IMG/VR virus record: IMGVR_UViG_3300029787_000279
Location: 1 to 26,187 of that record
DNA: 26,187 bases
Strand: one strand, 5' to 3'
DNA from: a virus
In this document: positions 21,815 through 26,187 of the stretch, piece after piece
How positions within the stretch are numbered: position 1 is the stretch's first letter
Layout of the letters: the number at the start of each line of letters is the position of its first letter
Translations under genes and position numbers: made by a program
Notes under the pieces: model-generated
What the model saw: only the letters and a program-made list of their open reading frames with translations
The model's database searches: none
What the model was told of the DNA's origin: nothing

Positions 21815-21960
21815 CTACTATAGTAGAGCTCACATCAGCTACCACAATGGAAATGGAGAACGCTACGGCTGTACCGGCAGCTGCACCAGCAGCTCCTGGA
21901 TCTTAAACTATTACTGTTTTCTTTGCTTCCACAATGGAGAATGGAGAATGGAGAAGGTAG
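21815..21960. repeat. Palindrome and AATGGAG repeats, intergenic module 3
   Basis: CTACTATAGTAG (21815-21826) is a perfect palindrome. AATGGA-AATGGAG (21846-21858) follows. Then come three perfect tandem 7-mers AATGGAG (21933-21953) with a degenerate fourth (AAGGTAG). Each AATGGA block is preceded by CCACA. A further cluster lies at 22026-22052. The last blocks are inside the nuclease reading frame. Confidence 0.65.
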
Positions 21961-22337
21961 TCAGTCACCTGAGTCCACGCTGCCTGGGATGCGGGGAGTG
22001 GGACTACCAAACGTGGCTCACTGGCGATGGAGAACGGCAATGGAGAATGGAGAAGAAATGACGGAAAGATGTAGAGTAACCTCTGTCTGAGGGTCTGGAG
22101 CATAATAAACGCTCTGCCACCATGCAAGGTATGGCGAAAATGCCACGAGTGTTGGAAGGGACTTAATCTAATATGGTTACTCTGAGTTACTTTAAGTTCG
22201 ACCCAAACATCAATGCCATCTGAGATCCCGTGCAAGTCAGGTATGCCTGAACCAGCCCATGATTCTATCCTTGTCCAATGGATATCTTTCTCCGTATTCT
22301 TCTTTACAAGCTTCCAAAGTTTAGACTCAGGTTTCAT
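21903..22337 (-). CDS. VRR-NUC/Holliday-junction-resolvase-type nuclease
   Basis: This 144-aa protein has the PD-(D/E)xK pattern of small VRR-NUC enzymes: Glu4 in KPESKLW, Asp34 in GSGIPDLHG, Glu47-Leu-Lys49 in WVELKVT, and Gln62 in LSPFQHSW, then GGRAFIML. It probably cuts branched DNA during replication, recombination or packaging. ATG 22337 lies 1 nt after the CCA end of tRNA-Lys, so tRNA processing would leave an almost leaderless message; a frame extension upstream to 22373 would be inside the tRNA. The C-terminal 45-50 residues are encoded by the AATGGAG repeats and are probably not part of the fold. Confidence 0.85.
   Translation of the reverse strand: MKPESKLWKLVKKNTEKDIHWTRIESWAGSGIPDLHGISDGIDVWVELKVTQSNHIRLSPFQHSWHFRHTLHGGRAFIMLQTLRQRLLYIFPSFLLHSPLPFSIASEPRLVVPLPASQAAWTQVTDYLLHSPFSIVEAKKTVIV
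22026..22052. repeat. Second AATGGAG repeat cluster
   Basis: GATGGAG (22026-22032), then AACGGC, then two tandem AATGGAG copies (22039-22052) followed by AAGAAATG. It lies in the nuclease coding region on the opposite strand, where it encodes LHSPLPFSI-like residues. Confidence 0.7.
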
Positions 22338-22338
22338 T

Positions 22339-22414
22339 TGGTGATCCCAGTAGGACTCGAACCTACGACCCATTCATTAAAAGTGAATTGCTCTACCATC
22401 TGAGCTATGGGATC
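22339..22414 (-). tRNA. tRNA-Lys (anticodon UUU)
   Basis: The 76-nt cloverleaf is complete. Acceptor GATCCCA pairs with TGGGATC. The D arm is GCTC-AGATGGTA-GAGC, the anticodon arm ATTCA-CTTTTAA-TGAAT with UUU at 34-36, the variable loop GGGTC, and the T arm GTAGG-TTCGAGT-CCTAC. A discriminator follows and CCA is encoded. It reads AAA/AAG codons, which are abundant in this AT-rich phage with many Lys-rich proteins. It overlaps the preceding stop codon by 2 nt and ends 1 nt before the nuclease ATG. Confidence 0.97.
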
Positions 22415-22589
22415 AAGAAGTAAGCCACATATACAAGAAACCAATGATACCCCAAAATAAAGCTTTTTGTCCAAAGTAAAACAATATCACACTAGGCAAC
22501 TCCCACCAGGAGGCTGCCAACTTATCAAGATTTGGCTCAACATCTGGAACTTGTATACTTTGATAAAATGTAAACTTATGATCTTTCAT
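22413..22589 (-). CDS. 58-aa membrane-anchored protein
   Basis: ATG 22589 overlaps the previous stop (ATGA). The protein starts MKDHKFTFYQSIQVPDVEPN. A C-terminal hydrophobic helix (residues 31-56, LPSVILFYFGQKALFWGIIG) ends MWLTS. It would be a C-tail-anchored membrane protein. The function is unknown. Its TGA stop shares two bases with the 5' end of the tRNA. An earlier in-frame ATG (22628) lies inside the preceding gene and lacks a binding site. Confidence 0.65.
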   Translation of the reverse strand: MKDHKFTFYQSIQVPDVEPNLDKLAASWWELPSVILFYFGQKALFWGIIGFLYMWLTS

Positions 22590-22711
22590 GGACACTTTTT
22601 CATAAGCTCTTGCAACTTCCAATACCATAAAATTCTAAACTCAAAGTGTTCTGCTGTGATCATGGCGTGTCGTAACCAACCCACACGATTCCAAAACAAC
22701 TGCTCTGTCAT
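22586..22711 (-). CDS. 41-aa aromatic-rich hypothetical protein
   Basis: ATG 22711 overlaps the previous stop (ATGA), with GGAG about 11 nt upstream. The frame ends TGA at 22586, overlapping the next ATG. The sequence is MTEQLFWNRVGWLRHAMITA, then EHFEFRILWYWKLQELMKKC and a final P. It is Trp/Phe-rich and helical, possibly peripheral to the membrane. I recall similar FWxRVxWLRHxMITAExFE peptides from marine phages. No function is known to me. Confidence 0.65.
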   Translation of the reverse strand: MTEQLFWNRVGWLRHAMITAEHFEFRILWYWKLQELMKKCP

Positions 22712-22926
22712 TTTCTATCATTCTCCTTAACATTAATTACTAACTCAACAGTTTTATCAGACCAACCACCAGTAACAGTTTCAAACCACTGATCTAATAA
22801 CGGAACTAATTTTTTCAGTTCAATACCATCAATACCGTCAAGACTATCCAATATACAATTCTTTTTATCTTTACCATTAGTCCACTTTGTACCAATGTTA
22901 TTCACTACATATTTATCTACATGCAT
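22708..22926 (-). CDS. 72-aa hypothetical protein
   Basis: The start is ATG 22926, with AAAGGAG at 7-8 nt. The open frame upstream runs through the leader and promoter D and is not likely to be translated. The protein (MHVDKYVVNNIGTKWTNGKD) has one Cys (KKNCILDSL) and a WFETVTGGWSDKTVELVINV segment. No family is recognised. It is the first gene of the unit that continues through two small proteins, tRNA-Lys and the nuclease. Confidence 0.65.
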   Translation of the reverse strand: MHVDKYVVNNIGTKWTNGKDKKNCILDSLDGIDGIELKKLVPLLDQWFETVTGGWSDKTVELVINVKENDRK

Positions 22927-22976
22927 AACTTTCTCCTTTTTCTGCTTACACTTTCTCGGCTCTCTAGAGGCGGTGG

Positions 22977-22990
22977 TGGTAAGCTTACCA
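22977..22990. promoter_or_regulatory. 14-bp palindrome just after promoter D (operator candidate)
   Basis: TGGTAAGCTTACCA is perfectly self-complementary and lies 8 bp beyond the -10 box of promoter D, over the expected transcription start. GGTAA/TTACC half-sites also occur in the repeat cluster at 23622-23710. Confidence 0.55.
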
Positions 22991-22997
22991 AGTTCGT

Positions 22998-23026
22998 TAT
23001 ATACTCCCAACTATTTAGATAGTCAA
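22998..23026 (-). promoter_or_regulatory. Promoter D (sigma70-like)
   Basis: TTGACT (23026-23021) and TATATA (23003-22998) have a 17-bp spacer ATCTAAATAGTTGGGAG. It overlaps the last codons of the terminase small subunit gene and drives the unit starting at 22926. Confidence 0.85.
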
Positions 23027-23559
23027 GACTTATTTTCTAATTCTTTTATTTCTTCAAACGAAGTTTCTATGCTGTGATCTTCCTTCAACTTTTGTATGGC
23101 TTTTTCTACTTCTTCTCTTTCCATAGAATCAATGGTGCCAGTTCTAATTTCTTTCCTGTCAACATACAAACCAACTATCGACCCACGACGATACTCTGCA
23201 GCAACGCTAGCTGCGTAAGATTTATCAGCTGCAGCCATATCTCTAATTCTTCGTAATGCAGATAAAGATCTCTGTTCATTACACTTATTTGCCTCATCCA
23301 TTGCATCTCTTTCTTTTTGCAAAGCTTCTGTCACAAGAGGATATCTATTGCCCAACATCTCTGCGGCTCTGACTTTTGCTGAACCAGGTGCATACCCAGC
23401 TTCAATCGCACACTGACGTCCTGTCTTAGTTCCTTCACCATGAATGTACAAAATAACAAATCTTCTCTGTAATGGAGTAATTCCTTTGTTGTAAACAAAG
23501 TCAGACGATGCCAATGGCATCTTATCTGGTTCTATCACTGCTATAGATGTTTCTTGCAT
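23023..23559 (-). CDS. terS: Terminase small subunit (Terminase_2-like)
   Basis: The 178-aa protein contains ITPLQRRFVILYIHGEG, GRQCAIEAGYAPGSAKVRAA and EMLGNRYPLVTEALQKE. This is the order of helices in the DNA-binding domain of the Terminase_2 family (LTPxQxxFVxxY...AAxxAGY...). A charged coiled-coil C-terminus (EREEVEKAIQKLKEDH) suits ring oligomerisation and TerL contact. It recognises the packaging site and recruits TerL. It stands 3.1 kb upstream of terL instead of next to it. No Shine-Dalgarno sequence precedes the ATG; TATAAA ends 4 nt upstream. Confidence 0.85.
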   Translation of the reverse strand: MQETSIAVIEPDKMPLASSDFVYNKGITPLQRRFVILYIHGEGTKTGRQCAIEAGYAPGSAKVRAAEMLGNRYPLVTEALQKERDAMDEANKCNEQRSLSALRRIRDMAAADKSYAASVAAEYRRGSIVGLYVDRKEIRTGTIDSMEREEVEKAIQKLKEDHSIETSFEEIKELENKS

Positions 23560-23753
23560 AGTATTTATAATTTAGTCATTATGCTGAAAAAAGCGCGTTT
23601 TTCTAGTAAAAAATAAATAAAAGGTTACTTTTGGTTACTTCTATAAAAATGTAAAAGTAACCTAAAAAGGTAAGTATTCTGCTATAAGTTACATGGTTAC
23701 CTAGGTTACCTGTATTCTGGATAAAAAATAATTTTAATTTATTAAGCTAAAAA
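23560..23753. repeat. GGTTAC iteron-like cluster in AT-rich intergenic region
   Basis: This gene-free stretch carries GGTTAC at 23623, 23633, 23695 and 23704, an inverted copy (AGTAACCT 23656-23663, exactly complementary to AGGTTACT 23622-23629), and GTTAC at 23688. Pairs are spaced 9-10 bp, one helical turn. AT-rich tracts flank the cluster (23605-23622, 23720-23745), and GCGC flanked by A5 and T5 lies at 23585-23602. It could be a replication origin, a packaging site for TerS, or an operator for terS. Confidence 0.6.
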
Positions 23754-23767
23754 CATCTATAGAGATG
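23749..23767 (-). terminator. Weak terminator after the CxxC gene
   Basis: On the minus strand CATCT and AGATG form a 5-bp stem around CTAT, followed by TTTTT. It starts 6 nt after the stop codon at 23773. The short stem makes efficiency doubtful. Confidence 0.5.
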
Positions 23768-23772
23768 ACCAA

Positions 23773-23973
23773 TTAACCAAAAAACTTTGGATCGTCTCTA
23801 ACTAATCTTAATGCTTTATCAAGTGATTCACGTCCATCTGTCATTATTTTTTCCCATTCTTCAGGGGTATACGTTCGGTCGTGTTTGGGGTCGAAAAACT
23901 TAAAATGGTAATTTTTGCAATTACCGCACTTATAAATTTTTCTTACTGGGCTGTTTGGAAGTTCTATGTACAT
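23773..23973 (-). CDS. Small putative zinc-binding protein
   Basis: With start ATG 23973 (AAGGA upstream) the protein is 66 aa: MYIELPNSPVRKIYKCGNCK with Cys16-x-x-Cys19, then His23 and His31 nearby, then TYTPEEWEKIM and a helical acidic/basic C-terminus ending DDPKFFG. The CxxC with two histidines suggests one zinc site. An upstream ATG (24009) would add 12 residues but has no good binding site. It overlaps the end of the preceding gene by 44 nt. The function is unknown. Confidence 0.65.
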   Translation of the reverse strand: MYIELPNSPVRKIYKCGNCKNYHFKFFDPKHDRTYTPEEWEKIMTDGRESLDKALRLVRDDPKFFG

Positions 23974-24142
23974 AGCGTTTAATCCTTTGTAAGGGAAAAA
24001 GCACCACATTCTCGGGTAATTGCTTCTTAAAATATATTGAATCCATGACTTTCATACACTCAATTTTCTCATATTGATTGGTCCGTGATGCAAGCATCGC
24101 GTCTAGTAAGTCTCTTTGTTTTAAGATCTCTTGATGATCCAT
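23930..24142 (-). CDS. 70-aa helical hypothetical protein
   Basis: AGAGGAGTAAC gives a strong ribosome binding site for ATG 24142. The protein starts MDHQEILKQRDLLDAMLASR and continues NQYEKIECMKVMDSIYFKKQ, two helices; the C-terminus is basic (QRIKRYVHRTSKQPSKKNL). No family is recognised. It follows a 143-bp leader-like stretch that contains hairpins. Confidence 0.65.
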   Translation of the reverse strand: MDHQEILKQRDLLDAMLASRTNQYEKIECMKVMDSIYFKKQLPENVVLFPLQRIKRYVHRTSKQPSKKNL

Positions 24143-24163
24143 GTTACTCCTCTCTCCTTAATT

Positions 24164-24228
24164 TGCCCCCACCTGCCGTAGTTGCAGTGCAGGGGCACTC
24201 TTGGAAGGAAATATGAAAAAATCATATT
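24164..24228. repeat. Two inverted repeats before the 70-aa gene
   Basis: AATATGA and TCATATT form a perfect 7-bp repeat around AAAAA (24210-24228). A GC-rich repeat follows closer to the gene (24164-24195, GCCCC with GGGGC, CCTGC with GCAGG). No good promoter is visible in 24143-24285, so these may be RNA hairpins within the operon. Confidence 0.5.
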
Positions 24229-24285
24229 AACTCCAAAATAGAGAAAGAAAGTGGGTTACGCAACTAAAAAGGTATGTAATCGTCC

Positions 24286-24525
24286 TTAATTATTACTATC
24301 GGTTGGGATTGGATAAATTTTGTAGTTTTCAAAACCTTCTGGCTCAAGCGCTGGGCCGTGGTAAATGCAAGGATTTCCGTCTCCATCATCCCACGATTGC
24401 GGATAATATTCTCCAGCCTTCGTTTCGCCAGACGAGTCACAAACTTTACATTGTTCAATTGTTTCTTCTGCTTCAAATTTAAGTCGTAAAAATCCATTGC
24501 CTTTACAATTATGGCAAATAACCAT
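24286..24525 (-). CDS. DnaJ-type zinc-ribbon-like small protein
   Basis: This 79-aa protein carries two CxxC motifs: Cys4/Cys7 in ICHNCKGNGF (CxxCxGxG, as in DnaJ repeats) and Cys26/Cys29 in QCKVCDSSGE. Together they should bind one zinc. A C-terminal acidic, aromatic part follows (GEYYPQSWDDGDGNPCIYHG). Possible roles are protein-protein contact or nucleic acid binding; nothing more specific is visible. An overlapping frame (24264-24536) has no such motifs and is rejected. It overlaps the previous 51-aa gene by 17 nt. Confidence 0.75.
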   Translation of the reverse strand: MVICHNCKGNGFLRLKFEAEETIEQCKVCDSSGETKAGEYYPQSWDDGDGNPCIYHGPALEPEGFENYKIYPIPTDSNN

Positions 24526-24664
24526 AGCGCCCCCAAAGTATCTTACGAAGTCGTTCCCACCTCATGCGGTTAGCAACTTCTTGTATGTTCCGTGGGTCAC
24601 GTTTAGCATACTTTGATACTTTAAGATACGCATCTACTAATTTTTTTCTACAATCACTTTTCAT
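24509..24664 (-). CDS. 51-aa basic hypothetical protein
   Basis: ATG 24664 to TAA 24509 encodes MKSDCRKKLVDAYLKVSKYA, then KRDPRNIQEVANRMRWERLR and KILWGRYGYLP. It is basic and helical. Its start overlaps the end of the preceding 40-aa gene, and it overlaps the next gene. Support is the coupling chain and sensible composition; no family is recognised. Confidence 0.55.
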   Translation of the reverse strand: MKSDCRKKLVDAYLKVSKYAKRDPRNIQEVANRMRWERLRKILWGRYGYLP

Positions 24665-24776
24665 CTATTTTTCGTTTCTTTGCTTCTTGTTTTACTAAAT
24701 GTGTTATTTCCATACCTGCTGACCTGTCATCCAATGCAGCAAGTTTCTTTAATAAATTATAGGTGTCAATTGCCAC
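24654..24776 (-). CDS. 40-aa hypothetical protein (GTG start)
   Basis: GTG 24776 to TGA 24654 encodes VAIDTYNLLKKLAALDDRSA then GMEITHLVKQEAKKRKIDEK (first residue Met in vivo). It starts inside the end of the preceding gene and ends inside the start of the next. It is amphipathic and helical. Evidence is limited to the frame filling an otherwise gene-free gap, so this is tentative. Confidence 0.45.
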   Translation of the reverse strand: MAIDTYNLLKKLAALDDRSAGMEITHLVKQEAKKRKIDEK

Positions 24777-25098
24777 TGCCACCGACTTGAACTTCTTGAT
24801 ATCCATCTTCATCCTCTGGTTTATCATTGTACTTATGATCTAAAAACTCAACATCACCAAGGTCAATTGATGGTTGACTTTGTGAGTGGGCCGTGGGCGG
24901 TGTAAAACGTCTGCCACAATTTTTAGCAAGTTTCATCCATGTTTCGGCATATTCTTTATAATGTTCTGCCATAGGTTCATCACCCATTGATTTAGAATCA
25001 CTAGCACGCATAATATTAATCTTGGCTCTAGCTAATCTATTACCAAGTTTAAAGCCTTCTTTAAATACAGCTTCGTAGTCTTCTTTTAATATCGTCAT
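24766..25098 (-). CDS. 110-aa hypothetical protein
   Basis: The start is ATG 25098 with AGAAGGAG upstream; the frame extends further only into a structured leader. The protein starts MTILKEDYEAVFKEGFKLGN. A helical region (SMGDEPMAEHYKEYAETWMK) and a disordered acidic C-terminus (FLDHKYNDKPEDEDGYQEVQ, ending VGGSGN) follow. The acidic tail resembles that of single-stranded-DNA-binding phage proteins, but no OB-fold core is visible, so I make no functional claim. It is the first gene after promoter E. Confidence 0.65.
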   Translation of the reverse strand: MTILKEDYEAVFKEGFKLGNRLARAKINIMRASDSKSMGDEPMAEHYKEYAETWMKLAKNCGRRFTPPTAHSQSQPSIDLGDVEFLDHKYNDKPEDEDGYQEVQVGGSGN

Positions 25099-25122
25099 TA
25101 CTTTCTCCTTCTTAAGTGAGTA

Positions 25123-25300
25123 GGGGGAATCTTTGACTACCCCCAACCTTTTCCCGACAAATCAACCTATAAGAGTTAACTAGTACTTCAGTACCACCCT
25201 TGGTTACCTCAGACACTCGTCCGTACTTCACCTCAAGTGTGCCTTACTACCTTGTTACAGTTGTTCAGCCATACTCTGAGAACCTTGCAATGTTCTCATT
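25123..25300 (-). ncRNA. Structured 5' leader of about 200 nt (candidate regulatory RNA)
   Basis: Between promoter E and ATG 25098 there is no gene but several hairpins. They are GAGAAC/GTTCTC (25278-25297), ACACT/AGTGT (25213-25240), GTAC-TTCA-GTAC (25183-25194) and GGGGG/CCCCC (25123-25144), the last just before the ribosome binding site. An AGGGTGGTAC string (minus strand, 25200-25191) resembles a T-box core, but the rest of that structure is absent. It matches no riboswitch class I can name. Confidence 0.45.
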
Positions 25301-25308
25301 TAATTGTT

Positions 25309-25337
25309 TATATAATGTAATTTAATGGGAGTGTCAA
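25309..25337 (-). promoter_or_regulatory. Promoter E (sigma70-like, inverted spacer motif)
   Basis: TTGACA (25337-25332) and TATATA (25314-25309) are 17 bp apart. The spacer starts CTCCCATT, which is AATGGGAG read on the other strand, the same octamer that lies next to the -10 box in promoter A. It overlaps the end of the 68-aa gene. Confidence 0.85.
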
Positions 25338-25540
25338 GTATTAGTTTCTTTATCTTCAATACATTGGACCTTAAATGTAAAATACTTGTTCATATCATAC
25401 TTCATAAATTTTCTGCCCATATCTTGACATACTTCAATATCGTAAAATTTTTCTTGGTATACCATTTGGTTTCCTGTGAATACCCATGTTGATCCATTAA
25501 AGCCCCACATACTTACTACTAACAAAAATATTTTAGTCAT
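25334..25540 (-). CDS. 68-aa putative exported protein
   Basis: The N-terminus MTKIFLLVVSMWGFNGSTWV is a basic start plus hydrophobic core, consistent with a signal peptide or membrane anchor. The rest has two cysteines (EVCQDMGRKF, VQCIEDKE) that could form a disulphide. No family is recognised. ATG 25540 lies 8 nt inside the preceding gene's end. Confidence 0.65.
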   Translation of the reverse strand: MTKIFLLVVSMWGFNGSTWVFTGNQMVYQEKFYDIEVCQDMGRKFMKYDMNKYFTFKVQCIEDKETNT

Positions 25541-25856
25541 AATTTATTTTTTTATTTTCTTTCCTGCTTTGATTAACAGTATTGCTTAATGTTTTAGAAA
25601 ATTCAGTTGCCTCTTCCTCATTTTTAAAACCTGTAAGAAAATCACCTTTTTTTAAAGAAAAATTTAACGGATCATCAATTTTGGTAAGTTTTCCATCAAT
25701 CATTCTTATTGTAGGTACTAAATAAATGTTACCATCTTTTTCAAAAGATGCAGTCCTAATTGTTTCGTTAGCCTCTGTTGTTGGTGTAGATTTATCTATT
25801 GCCCTTTTAAACCAAGGCATTTCTAAATATTTTTCTTTATCAGCCACCAGCGTCAC
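25533..25856 (-). CDS. Conserved phage protein of unknown function, 107 aa
   Basis: Start GTG 25856 (a second GTG at 25847 is possible) lies within the last codons of DNA polymerase. The protein reads MTLVADKEKYLEMPWFKRAI, then ESIRTASFEKD-like NETIRTASFEKDGNIYLVPT and IRMIDGKLTK, then KKGDFLTGFKNEEEATEFSK. I recall IRTASFEKxGNIYLVPTIRM from other marine phages, always unnamed. Composition suggests a soluble cytoplasmic protein acting with replication genes. Confidence 0.7.
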   Translation of the reverse strand: MTLVADKEKYLEMPWFKRAIDKSTPTTEANETIRTASFEKDGNIYLVPTIRMIDGKLTKIDDPLNFSLKKGDFLTGFKNEEEATEFSKTLSNTVNQSRKENKKINYD

Positions 25857-26187
25857 CCCAGTTACTACCGCATTCTACATCTACCTTGCTTGGCACTTGT
25901 AATTTAATTGCATGTTCCATGATCTCTTTAATTTTAGACTTATCTTTTTCATTCGCAACAGAAAAGTCTAGTTCATCATGAACCTGTATGTGCGCCATGT
26001 AGCCTTGCTTGTATAACTCGAGCATTGCTTTCTTTGTTTGATCAGCAGCTGATCCTTGTATTAATCTGTTTAAAGCCTTGTAAGTCCAGGCTCTTTTAAT
26101 CATATGTTCGCCGTATTCTTGTTGTGCTTCTTTAAGTGGTAATGATTTTTTACCCCATTCATTAATTGGTTCCCATTCTTCAAACCG
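25840..26187 (-). CDS. polA: DNA polymerase I (family A), C-terminal 115 aa (runs off window)
   Basis: The frame is open to the right edge. It contains RAWTYKALNRLIQGSAADQT, the family-A palm helix (consensus R-x-x-N-x-x-IQG-x-AAD), and HIQVHDELDF, motif C with the catalytic His-Asp-Glu. It ends VDVECGSNWGDAGG, close to the usual polymerase end. The polymerase and exonuclease N-terminal parts lie outside. It is the phage replicase. An in-frame ATG at 26103 is internal, not the start. Confidence 0.93.
   Translation of the reverse strand, partial: RFEEWEPINEWGKKSLPLKEAQQEYGEHMIKRAWTYKALNRLIQGSAADQTKKAMLELYKQGYMAHIQVHDELDFSVANEKDKSKIKEIMEHAIKLQVPSKVDVECGSNWGDAGG

Noticed and set aside
20066-21987. 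12-bp direct repeat CACGCTGCCTGG at 20066 and 21976
   Set aside because: A 12-mer shared by chance is expected in 26 kb. Flanks do not match, so it is not called as attachment or terminal repeat.
22339-22414. tRNA gene as prophage attachment site
   Set aside because: The tRNA is complete with CCA, and no integrase or partial tRNA copy is present in the window.
22374-22628. Upstream-extended starts (22373 for the nuclease, 22628, 23010, 21093, 25146)
   Set aside because: These place codons inside a tRNA, promoters or leaders and lack ribosome binding sites; downstream ATGs with good sites or stop/start coupling were used instead.
23585-23602. GAAAAAAGCGCGTTTTTC as a terminator
   Set aside because: The stem would be almost all A-U around GCGC and lies upstream of terS, so an efficient terminator here is not convincing.
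24264-24536. 90-aa minus-strand frame overlapping the CxxC protein
   Set aside because: It competes with 24286-24525, which has two conserved zinc-binding motifs; this frame has none.
25191-25200. AGGGTGGTAC string similar to the T-box antiterminator core
   Set aside because: No specifier loop, no terminator helix and no tRNA-related gene downstream; T-boxes are also not expected in phages of marine proteobacteria.
1-26187. Genome-wide amber recoding
   Set aside because: TAG ends several genes normally and no large gene is interrupted by in-frame TAG, so the single amber junction at 10739 is treated as a local case.

Overview
The window looks like part of a lytic marine tailed-phage genome, most likely from an AT-rich pelagic alphaproteobacterial host. 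Pelagiphages and uncultured Mediterranean phages are the nearest groups I can recall, but I made no database comparison. The DNA is clearly AT-rich, every convincing gene lies on the minus strand, and genes are packed with ATGA or TAATG stop/start overlaps. The hallmark genes present are family-A DNA polymerase, both terminase subunits, portal, scaffold, major capsid protein, lysozyme, holin candidates and a GroES-like co-chaperonin. No integrase, transposase, CRISPR array or plus-strand gene was found. Both ends of the window cut through genes.

Read in the direction of transcription (right to left), 26187-20121 is the replication and accessory region. It holds the end of DNA polymerase I, short genes (several with CxxC zinc-binding motifs), the terminase small subunit, a tRNA-Lys(UUU) wedged between two ORFs, a VRR-NUC-type nuclease, and small membrane or unknown proteins. 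This part is divided into short units by five sigma70-like promoters, all with exactly 17-bp spacers and four with related spacer sequence. It also carries iteron-like GGTTAC repeats, AATGGAG repeats and several hairpins. It ends at a strong bidirectional terminator (20121-20145).

From 19910 to 2780 runs one long late operon. It encodes large terminase, a 571-aa protein with a winged-helix segment, a 1079-aa polyvalent-type (probably ejected) protein, portal, small proteins, a 2OG-Fe(II) oxygenase and two membrane proteins (holin candidates). These are followed by an island of six tiny basic proteins, two more 2OG-Fe(II) oxygenases, T4-type lysozyme, GroES-like protein, scaffold, two head-associated proteins and the major capsid protein. 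A terminator at 2731-2757 closes it. A last block (2621-1) encodes further virion proteins and two signal-peptide proteins.

What stands out is three distinct 2OG-Fe(II) oxygenases in one phage, the basic mini-protein island, the promoter family and its repeated intergenic modules, a tRNA used as spacer-free operon punctuation, and several genes of 39-54 codons that are easily missed.
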